Assembly: GCA_934462775.1 (NCBI GenBank)
Contig: CAKSIR010000015.1
Span: forward strand, 1-24,787
Length of the DNA: 24,787 nt
Direction of reading: 5' to 3'
Source of the DNA: an uncultured Ruminiclostridium sp.
GTDB taxonomy: Bacteria > Bacillota > Clostridia > Oscillospirales > Ruminococcaceae
The position numbers were made by a program, and so were the translations under genes. Shown one piece after another: positions 6,522 through 15,169 of this stretch. The notes below the pieces were generated by a model, which worked only from the letters and a program-made list of their open reading frames with translations, was not told the origin of the DNA and did no database searches. Each line of letters opens with the position of its first letter. The first letter of the stretch is position 1.

Positions 6522-6878
6522 TTATTTTAAAAATTCTTCAATATTTATTACTTCGCCGTCAGCCCACAGCCTTTCCAAATCGTAGAACTCTCTTGTTTCT
6601 GTATGGAAAATGTGAACGATAACGTCGATATAGTCAAGCACGATCCAGTTTCCGCTCTGGTAGCCCTCTCTGTTGTGAGGCTCAAGATGATCCTCTGACG
6701 CAAGCCTGAAGTCAACCTCGTCCGCAAGTGCCTTTACCTGAGTGGAGCTTGTACCTGTTGCAAGAATAAAATAGTTTGCGAGAATTGTAAGGTCGCCGAC
6801 CTTCAGAACCTTGATGTCGGCGGCTTTCTTATCGTTAAGGGTGTTTACAGCTTTCTTTACGATTTCAATATCTGTCAT
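6522..6878 (-). CDS. rsfS: Ribosome silencing factor RsfS
   Basis: This encodes a 118-residue protein of the RsfS/Iojap/YbeB family, which binds ribosomal protein uL14 and keeps the subunits apart when nutrients are scarce. Signature stretches are LTILANYFILATGTSSTQVKALAD, the basic EPHNREGYQSGNWIVLDY, and DVIVHIFHTETREFYDLERLW. The ATG at 6878 follows AAAGGAAAAATAC. It is the last gene of the long minus-strand operon, 17 bases after yqeK, an arrangement common in Firmicutes. Confidence 0.97.
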   Translation of the reverse strand: MTDIEIVKKAVNTLNDKKAADIKVLKVGDLTILANYFILATGTSSTQVKALADEVDFRLASEDHLEPHNREGYQSGNWIVLDYIDVIVHIFHTETREFYDLERLWADGEVINIEEFLK

Positions 6879-6895
6879 GTATTTTTCCTTTCAGT

Positions 6896-7468
6896 TTATT
6901 TTCTGTACTGCCAGTAGCAGTTATAGCATTCCATTGAGCAAAGCGGGATTTTTCCGCCCTTGCCGATTGTGTTGGGAATCGACCACTTCATAGCCTCGAA
7001 CATGGCATTGTCAAGGTCCTCCATTGTGAATTTGCGGAACTCTTCAACCTCGGGGTAATCTCTCTCCATTGAAACAAGGTCGCCCAGATACACGATTTTT
7101 TCAAGCCTGGACATATTTGCTCTGCCTACGGTGTGGTAGCGGATTGCGTTTATAATGTCCTCGTCGTCTATTTTCAGCTCGGTTCTGCAGAAGTATGCGC
7201 CTGCGATTCCGTGCCACAGCTTTTGCGTATCAAGCTCCACAGGGTCAACGTTCATGCCTGAGGCAAGAACCTCCCGCTTCATAAGCTCGGGGTCGATTTC
7301 CTTGTGAATGTCGTGAAGAATACCTGCTGTGTATGCCTTAATGCTGTCCTCGCCGTGAATTGTCGCAAGCTTAAAGCACATATCCGCAACGTTTACCGAG
7401 TGGGTAAAGCGCTTTTTGCCCATCAGCGACTTGACAAGCTCTGTATACTGTTTGATCTGCTCGGTCAT
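6896..7468 (-). CDS. yqeK: YqeK-type HD phosphohydrolase
   Basis: This encodes a 190-residue HD-domain protein of the YqeK family, whose characterised members cleave diadenosine tetraphosphate symmetrically. The metal-binding pattern is visible as His23 (RFTHSVNVAD), His52-Asp53 (GILHDIHKE), a later His in LWHGIAGAYF and YHTVG, and a final Asp in IVYLGDLVS. The C-terminus carries three cysteines (CSMECYNCYW). The ATGA overlap with nadD implies coupled translation. The pairing with nadD and rsfS is standard in Bacillota. Confidence 0.95.
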   Translation of the reverse strand: MTEQIKQYTELVKSLMGKKRFTHSVNVADMCFKLATIHGEDSIKAYTAGILHDIHKEIDPELMKREVLASGMNVDPVELDTQKLWHGIAGAYFCRTELKIDDEDIINAIRYHTVGRANMSRLEKIVYLGDLVSMERDYPEVEEFRKFTMEDLDNAMFEAMKWSIPNTIGKGGKIPLCSMECYNCYWQYRK

Positions 7469-8052
7469 AGGTACAGCCCCTTTTCCTTTATATATTCGGC
7501 AACGGCGGGAGTGATAAGCCCCTCGGTGCTTTCTCCCTTTGCGATTTTTTCTCTGACTTCCGTTGAGGAAATCTCAACGACAGGCAGGTTAAGCACCTTG
7601 ACGCGTCCTAACTCGTTTGCATATTCCATCATGTCAATGTATTCGGTATTTTCACGGGCGGCGGCAACTACGCTGCACTCCTTGAGAATGGACTCGTATC
7701 TGTACCACTTTTCGAAATAGAACAGCATATCTCCGCCGATAAGCAGATAGAACGCTGTGTTTTTGGGATACGCTTCCTTTAGCGCACGGAGAGTGAGTAT
7801 GGTGTAGTTTTTTCCGCCAAGCTTTTTTTCAAAGTCGCTTACTTCAAACCGTTTATCGTCCGCAAATGCAAGCCTGCACATTTCCATTCTGTCCTCGAAC
7901 GAGGTGTGGGCAGTTTCGCGGTGAGGCGAGTTTGCGGTGGGCATTACCAGCACCTTGTTAAGGCCAAGCAGGTCTGCCGCGCCCTTTGCCATATTTATGT
8001 GTCCGCAGTGAACGGGGTTGAATGAACCGCCGAAAATTCCGACCTTAATCAT
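7465..8052 (-). CDS. nadD: Nicotinate-nucleotide adenylyltransferase
   Basis: It joins nicotinate mononucleotide with ATP to give nicotinate adenine dinucleotide in NAD synthesis. It has 195 residues, which is the usual length. The nucleotidyltransferase motif is GGSFNPVHCGH (residues 8-18), and the C-terminal motif is ISSTEVREKIAKG. The start overlaps the end of yhbY by eight bases, and the stop overlaps the start of yqeK by four, so the three genes are tightly coupled. Confidence 0.97.
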   Translation of the reverse strand: MIKVGIFGGSFNPVHCGHINMAKGAADLLGLNKVLVMPTANSPHRETAHTSFEDRMEMCRLAFADDKRFEVSDFEKKLGGKNYTILTLRALKEAYPKNTAFYLLIGGDMLFYFEKWYRYESILKECSVVAAARENTEYIDMMEYANELGRVKVLNLPVVEISSTEVREKIAKGESTEGLITPAVAEYIKEKGLYL

Positions 8053-8344
8053 CTAATTCAATAACTCTTTTCTTAGGATTGGTGTTTCTTCTGTAAAGCA
8101 CGAACTTCTGACCGATGACCTGAACGCTTTCTGAATGAGTCTTTTCCGTAAGCTCGGCGGCAGCCTCTCTTGCGTTTATTTCGCAGGTTTCAAGAACCTT
8201 GCCTTTGAACATTTCGCGCTTTTCAAGGGCTTCGTCAGCCTGCTTTACCACGTTTTCGTCTATTCCGCCTTTGCCGATAATAAGGATAGTTTCCATTGTG
8301 TTGGCAATTCCGCGGAGCTTTGCTCTCTGTTTACTGTTAAGCAT
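8045..8344 (-). CDS. yhbY: CRM-domain RNA-binding protein YhbY
   Basis: This is a single-domain, 99-residue CRM protein (YhbY family) thought to help assemble the large ribosomal subunit. The start LNSKQRAKLRGIANTMETI, the GxxG-type loop IIGKGGID, and VQVIGQKFVLYRRN are family hallmarks. The start follows AAAGGA. It sits 12 bases after rdgB and overlaps nadD. Confidence 0.95.
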   Translation of the reverse strand: MLNSKQRAKLRGIANTMETILIIGKGGIDENVVKQADEALEKREMFKGKVLETCEINAREAAAELTEKTHSESVQVIGQKFVLYRRNTNPKKRVIELDD

Positions 8345-8356
8345 AAATCATTTCCT

Positions 8357-8944
8357 TTATTTGTTGTTTTTCAGTACGTCAATAAGCTGATTGAGCGCAT
8401 TTGCGCGGTGGCTTATCTTGTTTTTTTCCTTTTCCGAAAGCTCCGCAACGCTTCTTCCGTCAGGGAGCATGAATATGGGGTCGTAGCCGAAGCCGTTTTC
8501 GCCTACGGGTTCTTCGCCGATATATCCGTCAAGGGTTCCCGTAAAGCAGTATTCGGTTTCATCGTCAAGTATAAAATAAATCGCACAAACAAAGCGGCTT
8601 TTGCGCAGCGGCTCGGCAACGCCGTCCATTTCGCTCAGCACCTTTGCGCAGCGGTCGGCGTCGGAAGCGCCTGCCCCTGCATAGCGTGCGGAGTAAACTC
8701 CGGGCGCACCGTCGAGAAATTCCACCTCAAGTCCGCTGTCGTCGGCAATTACCGGCGTATGCGTAAGGTCATAGATAGCCTTTGCCTTGATATGGGCGTT
8801 CTCCTCGAAGGTATCTCCGTCCTCTTCTATTTCAATGTTTATTCCCTCGTCCTTAAGCGACACTGCCTCGTAGCCGTAGGGCGCAAGCAGTGTCTTAAAT
8901 TCTCGGACCTTACCGTCGTTATTTGTGGCAATAATTATCTTCAT
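8357..8944 (-). CDS. rdgB: XTP/dITP pyrophosphatase
   Basis: This Ham1/RdgB-family house-cleaning enzyme hydrolyses non-canonical purine triphosphates. It has 195 residues. Motifs are IATNNDGKVREFKTLL at the N-terminus, the catalytic ADDSGLEVEFLDGAPGVYSA, GENGFGYDPIFMLPD, and EKNKISHRANAL. GAGGAA at the end of ftsY serves as its ribosome binding site, and the gap is eight bases. Confidence 0.97.
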   Translation of the reverse strand: MKIIIATNNDGKVREFKTLLAPYGYEAVSLKDEGINIEIEEDGDTFEENAHIKAKAIYDLTHTPVIADDSGLEVEFLDGAPGVYSARYAGAGASDADRCAKVLSEMDGVAEPLRKSRFVCAIYFILDDETEYCFTGTLDGYIGEEPVGENGFGYDPIFMLPDGRSVAELSEKEKNKISHRANALNQLIDVLKNNK

Positions 8945-8952
8945 CTTCTTAT

Positions 8953-9891
8953 TTATTCCTCATTATTCTCTTCGTCTGTGTTATTGTTTTCGAACAGCGC
9001 ATTAACGTAATCCGCAGGCACAAAGGGCTGTAAATCGTCTATCTTTTCGCCTACGCCCACCAGCTTTACCGGAATGCCCAGCTCGTCTTTTATAGGTATT
9101 ATTATACCACCTTTTGCCGTTCCGTCAAGCTTTGTAAGCACAATACCTGTAATTTCTGCGACTTCCTTGAACAGCTTTGCCTGATTTACGGCGTTCTGAC
9201 CGGTTGTAGCGTCAAGAACAAGCAGGATTTCAGGCTTGGTGTCGGGCAGCTGCTGCGTAATAATGCGGGAAATTTTTTTCAGCTCGTCCATCAGGTTTTT
9301 CTTGTTATGCAGCCGTCCTGCGGTGTCTATTATAAGCACGTCGGTTCCTCTTGCGGAGGCTGCCTTGCAGGCGTCAAATACAACTGCGGCAGGGTCGCTG
9401 CCCTCGGCGTGCTTTACAATGTCAACTCCCGCGCGGTCGGTCCACACGTTCAGCTGCTCAATGGCTGCGGCTCTGAACGTATCGGCAGCGGCAACCAGCA
9501 CTTTTTTGCCCTCTTTTTTCAGATTGGCGGAAAGCTTGCCGATAGTGGTTGTTTTTCCTGCGCCGTTTACGCCGATTACCATTACGACAGAGGGCTTGCT
9601 GCTTAAATCAAGCTCGTTATCCCCTGTGAGCATTTCCGCGATTATGTTTTTGAGCAGGCTTTTAACCTCGTTTGGGTCGGAAGTGCCTGTTCTTTTTACC
9701 TCGGCGCGGAGCTTTTCGCAGATATTCGCGCTTGTTACAGCTCCGATGTCGGAGAGAATAAGAGTTTCCTCAAGCTCGTCAAAGAAATCCTCGTCTATTT
9801 TGGTAAAGCTGTTTATAAGCTGCTCAACCTTGCCTACAAAGCTTTCCTTGGTTTTTTTTAGACCCTCTTTAAGTTTGCTGAATAAGCCCAT
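8953..9891 (-). CDS. ftsY: Signal recognition particle receptor FtsY
   Basis: This GTPase pairs with Ffh to deliver ribosomes to the membrane. The 312 residues cover a short N-terminal amphipathic segment and the NG domain without the long acidic A domain, as is usual in Gram-positives. G motifs are GVNGAGKTTT (107-116), DTFRAAAIEQL, DTAGRLHNK and TKLDGTAKGG. The C-terminus is acidic (NTDEENNEE). The start follows AGAAAGGAAAC. It follows smc by 29 bases. The frequent partner genes ylxM and ffh are not here. Confidence 0.98.
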   Translation of the reverse strand: MGLFSKLKEGLKKTKESFVGKVEQLINSFTKIDEDFFDELEETLILSDIGAVTSANICEKLRAEVKRTGTSDPNEVKSLLKNIIAEMLTGDNELDLSSKPSVVMVIGVNGAGKTTTIGKLSANLKKEGKKVLVAAADTFRAAAIEQLNVWTDRAGVDIVKHAEGSDPAAVVFDACKAASARGTDVLIIDTAGRLHNKKNLMDELKKISRIITQQLPDTKPEILLVLDATTGQNAVNQAKLFKEVAEITGIVLTKLDGTAKGGIIIPIKDELGIPVKLVGVGEKIDDLQPFVPADYVNALFENNNTDEENNEE

Positions 9892-9920
9892 ATAGTTTCC
9901 TTTCTTAATCGGTGCAAAGC

Positions 9921-12900
9921 TTAATTAAGCTCCACATCAAGGTCGTCAATGATTTCCTGCTTAAGCAGTCGGGAAACGCCCTTTTCCTGCATGAATACGC
10001 CGTAAAGCACATCGCAGCCCTCGATAGTTCCGCGTCTGTGAGTGATTATCATAAGCTGTGTATCCGCCGAAAAACGCTTCAGGTATGTAACGTATTTCAC
10101 AACGTTTACCTCGTCCAGTGCCGCGTCAACCTCGTCCAGCATACAGAACGGCGTCGGTCGGTGGAGCAGAATTGCAAAGTAGATGGTTATCGCTACCATT
10201 GTCTGCTCGCCGCCGGAAAGGGAAATAAGGTTCTTGACCAGCTTTCCCGGCGGAGCTGCGAAAATTTCAATGCCCGAATTCAGTACGTCCTCCGGGTCGG
10301 TCAGCTCAAGATGAGCGCTTCCGCCGCCGAAAACCTCCTTGAATATGCGGGAGAAATGGCGGTTGATTTCGTTGAAGCTGTCGGAAAATCTTGTTTTGAT
10401 TTCGCTTGTAAGATTTACAATCAGCTTTTCAAGGTCGCGCTTGGATTTTTCCACATCGGAAAGCTGCTCGGAAAGCTGCTTGTAGCGTTCGCTTACCTCT
10501 GCGTATTCGTCAATTGACGCATAGTTAATGCTGCCGAGGGCGACCAGCTTTCTGTGAACCTCCTGCAAATCCGCTCTCGCCCTGCCGATATTTTCAATCG
10601 GCTTTGCAAGCTCCCTTGCCTCTGACGGAGCAAGGCTGTACTTATCCCAAAGCTGTCCCTTCAGCTTTTCGCTGTCGCGCAGACAGGTTGCCTTTCTTTC
10701 CTCCGCAACCGCAAGGGCGCTGGCGAATTTCTGCCTGTCCTCATTTTTTTCGCGAATTTCGCGGTTGATTTCACCGCTGCGCTTTTCCAGCTCGGTCTGC
10801 TGACTGACGACGGCGGCGATTTGATTTTTGTTTTCCTCGAAGGAACCTGAAATTTCCTCAATACGCTTTTTCTTGTCTGTAATGCTTTGTTTTATCTGCT
10901 CGGATTTACTGCCGAGCTCCTCGATTTCATTCCTGAGGGCGCTGCTGCCGCTGCTTAAATTCTGCTTGTTTGCTTCAACGGATTTTATCTGCGCTTTCAG
11001 GTTTTCAATGTCCTTTTCGGCGCTGAGAACGGCATAGTTCAGCTGCGAAACCCTGTCGCTTATCTGCGCTCTGATTTCGTTCGCAAGCTTCAGCGCTTCG
11101 CCTGCGTCGGCAAGCAGCTTATCGTTGGCTGCAATTTCGTTTTCAGCCTCGGAAAGCTCGGCTGCGTACTTGTCAATTACCGCCTGCTGCTTTGCAATGT
11201 TCACCTTGTGCTTGTCGATAACGGATTCGGCGTTTTCCTGCTGCTCCTCGCACTGCGCAATAAGGCTCTTCACGCCTGCAATTTCGGTGGTAAGGCGGAT
11301 TTCCTCCTTGCTTACGGCTTGCAGCTGTTCCTTGCAGCCCTCTATTTCAATGGACATTTTGTTTACCTCGGCTTGAAGCTGCTGATAAACACCCTTGGAA
11401 AACTCCATTTTGTCGGCGAAATTGCTGATTTCGTCAGCCATTGACTCTATTTCCTGCTTACGGGTAATAATGCCCGCGTTTTTGTTCAGCGAGCCGCCGG
11501 TAAACGAACCGCCTGCGTTTACTACCTGACCGTCAAGAGTAACGATTCTGAAACGGTAGCCGTATTTCTTTGCAATGTATGTGGCGGTGTCAATGTCGTC
11601 TACAATGGCTGTTTTGCCGAGGATTGACTTGACAATTCCGTCGTACTGCATATCGTATGTGACAAGCTTGTGGGCAAGCCCCTCAAAGCCGTCCTCGTCC
11701 TCAAGACCGTTCATGCTTAGCTCAAAGCCCTTAACCGAGGTCAGTGGCAGGAATGTTGCGCGTCCTGCGCCGGTTTCCTTGAGGTAGCGGATAGCGCGCT
11801 TGGCGGTTTCCTCGTTGCCTACGATTATATTCTGGAGAGCGCCGCCGAGAGCGATTTCAATGGCAACGCTGTACTTTTTATCCATGTGTACAATGTCTGC
11901 GACTGTGCCGTGGACATTGCTGATTTTTCCGTTTTTGGACGCTTGGATGATTGCCTTAACGCTGGTGTTGTAGCCCGTCATGTTCTTTTCAACGTCAAGG
12001 AGCAGGTCATAGCGCGATTTTTTCTGCTCGTACTGTCTGCGGAGATTTTCAAATTCGGTCCTGCCGCTGTCAAGCTTTTGCTTTTTTGCGTCAAACAGCT
12101 TGGTGTAGCCGTTCAGCTTGTTTTCGGCTTCCTGCTTTTGTGCGGAAACCTGCTCAAGCTGCGCGGTCAGCTGTCTGCGCTTATCGCGGTAGCCTGCAAT
12201 AAGTCCGTCCTGGTTTTCAATGCGCTCGGTGGCACTGATGAGCTGTTCGCTGAGAGAGGTCAGGCTGCTTTCCGCCTGCTGCTTTGCAAGCCTTGCGGCA
12301 GTCTGCTTTCCGTACAGCTGCGACTGTCTGCGGTCAAGCTCCCTGTACTTTTCATCAAGCTTTGAGTTCTCGCCCGACGATTGGTTCAGCTTTTCCTTTT
12401 CGCTTTCTATTGCGGCTTTGTCGGCTGCTATCCTGCTCTGTCCGCTTTCAATTTCGGCGTTCAGCGAACGGATTTTTTCGTCAAATTCCTTAGCGCTTTC
12501 GGCTGAATGAAGAATCTGCCGCTCAATGGATTTAACCCGCTCCTCGTTATGGACAATCTCGTTTTCCATGACGGCGATTTCCTTGTCCGCGCTGGCGATT
12601 TCGTCCTTAGCGGAGTCGTTTGTTCGGCGTAGATTTTCTATTCTGGCAGTCAGCCTTTGCTTGTTTAAGGAAAGAGCGCCGCTTTCTTCTTCAAGCTGCG
12701 CAATTTCACGGTCGAAATGCTCGCACTCGCCCTGATTTGCAAGTACCTTGTCGCTAAGCTCGCCCATGGTTTTGTCCAGCTGGTCGATTTCATGTATGTT
12801 TACGGAAATTTCAAGCTGCTTTTCCTCGTCTGCCAGGACCTTTGCCTTTCTTGCCTTTTCCGACTGCTTTTCAAGTATTGGCAGCCGCTCCTCAAGACCG

Positions 12901-13487
12901 CTTGCAATATCCTTTAAACGGAGAATGTTGTCCTCTGCTCTTGCAAGCTCGCGCTCTGCCTCCTCCTTTTTGTGGAGAAACTTTGAAACGCCTGCTGCTT
13001 CCTCGAATATTTCGCGGCGCTGAGTGCCTTTGGCGTTGACGATTTCCGCAACGCGTCCCTGACCGATAATTGAATATCCGTCGCGTCCAAGACCCGTTCC
13101 CATAAGCAGCTCGGTAATGTCCTTAAGCCTTGATTTAGCGCCGTTTATTAGGTATTCGCTTTCGCCTGTGCGGTACAGCTTTCGCGAAATAACAACCTCG
13201 TCTGCGTCAATGCCGAGGGCTCTGTCGGTGTTGTCGATAGACAGCGCGACCTTCGCAAAGCCCATCTGCCTGCGGGCAACGGTGCCGTGGAAAATTACGT
13301 CCTCCATTTTGTCGCCGCGCAGAGTTTTAGCGCCCTGCTCGCCCATTACCCAGCGCAGAGCGTCGCTGATATTGCTTTTGCCGTTGCCGTTGCTACCGAC
13401 TATGGCGGTCATTTTGCGGTCAAAGGTGAGTATTGTTTTGTCGGGGAATGATTTAAAGCCTTGTATTTCAAGCGTTTTAAAAAACAT
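9921..13487 (-). CDS. smc: Chromosome segregation protein SMC
   Basis: This 1188-residue ATPase forms the bacterial condensin with ScpA and ScpB (not in this window). The N-terminal head holds the Walker A motif GSNGNGKS (31-38). Two long coiled coils flank a hinge at about residues 515-665 (VHGTVADIVHMDKKYSVAIE, ATFLPLTSVKGF, a GGSFTGGS loop). The C-terminal head has the ABC signature LSGGEQ and Walker B FCMLDEVDAALDE, with the catalytic Glu kept. The signature continues TMVAI rather than the common (R/K)ALTA. The start overlaps the radical SAM gene by 11 bases and follows AGAGGAACGCA. No frameshift is visible over the full length. Confidence 0.99.
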   Translation of the reverse strand: MFFKTLEIQGFKSFPDKTILTFDRKMTAIVGSNGNGKSNISDALRWVMGEQGAKTLRGDKMEDVIFHGTVARRQMGFAKVALSIDNTDRALGIDADEVVISRKLYRTGESEYLINGAKSRLKDITELLMGTGLGRDGYSIIGQGRVAEIVNAKGTQRREIFEEAAGVSKFLHKKEEAERELARAEDNILRLKDIASGLEERLPILEKQSEKARKAKVLADEEKQLEISVNIHEIDQLDKTMGELSDKVLANQGECEHFDREIAQLEEESGALSLNKQRLTARIENLRRTNDSAKDEIASADKEIAVMENEIVHNEERVKSIERQILHSAESAKEFDEKIRSLNAEIESGQSRIAADKAAIESEKEKLNQSSGENSKLDEKYRELDRRQSQLYGKQTAARLAKQQAESSLTSLSEQLISATERIENQDGLIAGYRDKRRQLTAQLEQVSAQKQEAENKLNGYTKLFDAKKQKLDSGRTEFENLRRQYEQKKSRYDLLLDVEKNMTGYNTSVKAIIQASKNGKISNVHGTVADIVHMDKKYSVAIEIALGGALQNIIVGNEETAKRAIRYLKETGAGRATFLPLTSVKGFELSMNGLEDEDGFEGLAHKLVTYDMQYDGIVKSILGKTAIVDDIDTATYIAKKYGYRFRIVTLDGQVVNAGGSFTGGSLNKNAGIITRKQEIESMADEISNFADKMEFSKGVYQQLQAEVNKMSIEIEGCKEQLQAVSKEEIRLTTEIAGVKSLIAQCEEQQENAESVIDKHKVNIAKQQAVIDKYAAELSEAENEIAANDKLLADAGEALKLANEIRAQISDRVSQLNYAVLSAEKDIENLKAQIKSVEANKQNLSSGSSALRNEIEELGSKSEQIKQSITDKKKRIEEISGSFEENKNQIAAVVSQQTELEKRSGEINREIREKNEDRQKFASALAVAEERKATCLRDSEKLKGQLWDKYSLAPSEARELAKPIENIGRARADLQEVHRKLVALGSINYASIDEYAEVSERYKQLSEQLSDVEKSKRDLEKLIVNLTSEIKTRFSDSFNEINRHFSRIFKEVFGGGSAHLELTDPEDVLNSGIEIFAAPPGKLVKNLISLSGGEQTMVAITIYFAILLHRPTPFCMLDEVDAALDEVNVVKYVTYLKRFSADTQLMIITHRRGTIEGCDVLYGVFMQEKGVSRLLKQEIIDDLDVELN

Positions 13488-14490
13488 TGCGTTCCTCTGT
13501 TTTCGTAATTCTCAGGTAAGTACCCTGTTCAGCCTTGATTTTGTAGCTGAATCCCATTTTTTCAAGGGCAATGCGGTTTGAGCCTTTTTGTCCGTTGATT
13601 TTGCTGACGTTTCTGCCGTCGGTGTATATGATGAATTTTCTGCCGCCCTGTTTGGTCATTTCGGCGGCGATTTTTTTCAGAAAAATTCTGCTTTCGCAGA
13701 TTTCGCGAAGTGCGGGGTGATAGCTTCCGCCTATCATTTCCTTTTCAACCTCGGCGCTTGCGTGAAGTCCCAGCCGTATTACGGAAATTCCAGCTGCGTT
13801 AAATTTTTCAAGCAACTCCGCGCATAAATCAACTGTTTCCTCAAAGGAAAAGGCAGCGTACCCGCCGCTTTTCATAAGCTCCGCAAGCCTTGTATTTTCA
13901 AGTATTACGGTGGGATAAATACGCACGGTGTCGGGGTTCAGGCTGATAAACTCATTTGCCGTTTCAAGGCATTTTTCCCGTGTATCAAGGTAAAGCCCCG
14001 TCATCATCTGAAGTCCCAGCTCAAAGCCGCGGGATTTGATGAGTCTGCTTGCTTTTCTGACCTGCTCGGCATTGTGTCCGCGCTCGTTTGCTGCAAGAAC
14101 ATCGTCGCTCATGCTCTGAGCGCCAAGCTCAATCGCCGTCATGCCGTATTTTTTAAGCAATGCAAGAATGTCGGCGTCAATGCAGTCCGGTCTTGTGGAG
14201 CAGCGTATTCCGCAATACTGATCGGGATATTTTCTGCAAAATTCCTGTGCCGTTTCAAGCAGGGAAATCATGTAATCCCGCTCAATCGCCGTAAAGCTGC
14301 CGCCGAAGAATGCAATCTCCGCCCGCTTTTCGGTCTTTTCAAGATTGGGCTGCTGCGCGGCGAGAATTTCCCTTACCTCGTTGGCAGTCGGAGCTTTCTG
14401 AGCTCCCGAAATGTACCGCTGATTGCAGAAGCTGCAAGTGTGCGGGCAGCCTGAATGTGGGATAAAAATCGACAGGTTAGTTTGTTTCAT
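13477..14490 (-). CDS. Radical SAM protein (Elp3-like)
   Basis: This encodes a 337-residue radical SAM enzyme. The 4Fe-4S motif CPHTCSFC (Cys15, Cys19, Cys22) sits at the very start after IFIPHSG, and the SAM-binding region includes IAFFGGSFTAIERD. Its C-terminal part (SVIRLGLHAS, then GGSYHPALRE) is shared with Elp3-like proteins, which modify tRNA in other lineages; the acetyltransferase domain of true Elp3 is missing. The gene begins inside the last codons of rnc (14-base overlap) with only a weak ribosome binding site, so it likely depends on translation of rnc. Placement between rnc and smc is common in Clostridia. The substrate is unknown. Confidence 0.9.
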   Translation of the reverse strand: MKQTNLSIFIPHSGCPHTCSFCNQRYISGAQKAPTANEVREILAAQQPNLEKTEKRAEIAFFGGSFTAIERDYMISLLETAQEFCRKYPDQYCGIRCSTRPDCIDADILALLKKYGMTAIELGAQSMSDDVLAANERGHNAEQVRKASRLIKSRGFELGLQMMTGLYLDTREKCLETANEFISLNPDTVRIYPTVILENTRLAELMKSGGYAAFSFEETVDLCAELLEKFNAAGISVIRLGLHASAEVEKEMIGGSYHPALREICESRIFLKKIAAEMTKQGGRKFIIYTDGRNVSKINGQKGSNRIALEKMGFSYKIKAEQGTYLRITKTEERNVF

Positions 14491-15157
14491 AGCCCATAAG
14501 GCTGATTGCCTCTTTAGCGGCTGCCTGCTCAGCCTCTTTCTTGCTGAAACCGGAGCCTGAGCCGATAACCTGACCGTTCAGCAGCACGTTTGAGGTGAAC
14601 ACCTTGTTGTGGGCTGCGCCTGCTTCTCCCGCAAGCTCGTAGGTGACTTTCTCCTCGGGATTCTGCTGGATAATTTCCTGCAGGATTGTCTTGTAATCGC
14701 CGATAAGCAGCTTTCCGGAGCGCAGCACGTCAAGCGGCGGAATAAACGGCAGTATGAAATCCCTTGCCTTTTCAAGTCCGCCGTCAAGATAAATCGCCGC
14801 AATAAGCGCCTCGAAAGCGTCTGCAAGGATCGAGCGCCGCTGACGGCCGCCTGTGTTTTCCTCGCCCTTTCCAAGGAATATTTCATCGCCAAGACCGATT
14901 TTCTGCGCAAAAGGGAAGAGCGCGTGTTCGCAGACAATGCTTGCGCGCAGCTTTGTAAGCTGTCCCTCCGGCTGGTCCTGTAGGTTTTCAAACAGATACT
15001 TTGACACAACAACGCTGAGCACCGAATCTCCTAAAAATTCAAGGCGCTCGTTGCTGTGATGGTTTTTACCGTTGACGTATGAGGAATGGGTAAGAGCCTC
15101 GTGCAGCAGGGCAGGGTTCTTGAACTCATATCCTATACGCTGTTCAAATTCAGTCAT
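14477..15157 (-). CDS. rnc: Ribonuclease III
   Basis: This double-strand-specific RNase processes rRNA precursors and structured mRNAs. It has 226 residues. The catalytic domain has ERLEFLGDSVL (Glu40, Asp44) and SILADAFEALIAAIYLDGG (Asp113, Glu116), so the acidic site is complete. A double-stranded RNA-binding domain spans about residues 153-222 (DYKTILQEIIQQ to KKEAEQAAAKEAI). AAAGGAA lies at a good distance from the ATG. It follows plsX by 12 bases and precedes the radical SAM gene and smc, the usual rnc-smc order. Confidence 0.98.
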   Translation of the reverse strand: MTEFEQRIGYEFKNPALLHEALTHSSYVNGKNHHSNERLEFLGDSVLSVVVSKYLFENLQDQPEGQLTKLRASIVCEHALFPFAQKIGLGDEIFLGKGEENTGGRQRRSILADAFEALIAAIYLDGGLEKARDFILPFIPPLDVLRSGKLLIGDYKTILQEIIQQNPEEKVTYELAGEAGAAHNKVFTSNVLLNGQVIGSGSGFSKKEAEQAAAKEAISLMGYETN

Positions 15158-15169
15158 TTTCTGTTCCTT

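Noticed and set aside
8135..9010. Plus-strand open frame of 291 codons
   Set aside because: It is antisense to yhbY, rdgB and the end of ftsY, all of which carry clear family motifs.
9236..9895. Plus-strand open frame of 219 codons
   Set aside because: It is antisense to the GTPase motifs of ftsY and is Ser-rich, as expected from a shadow frame.
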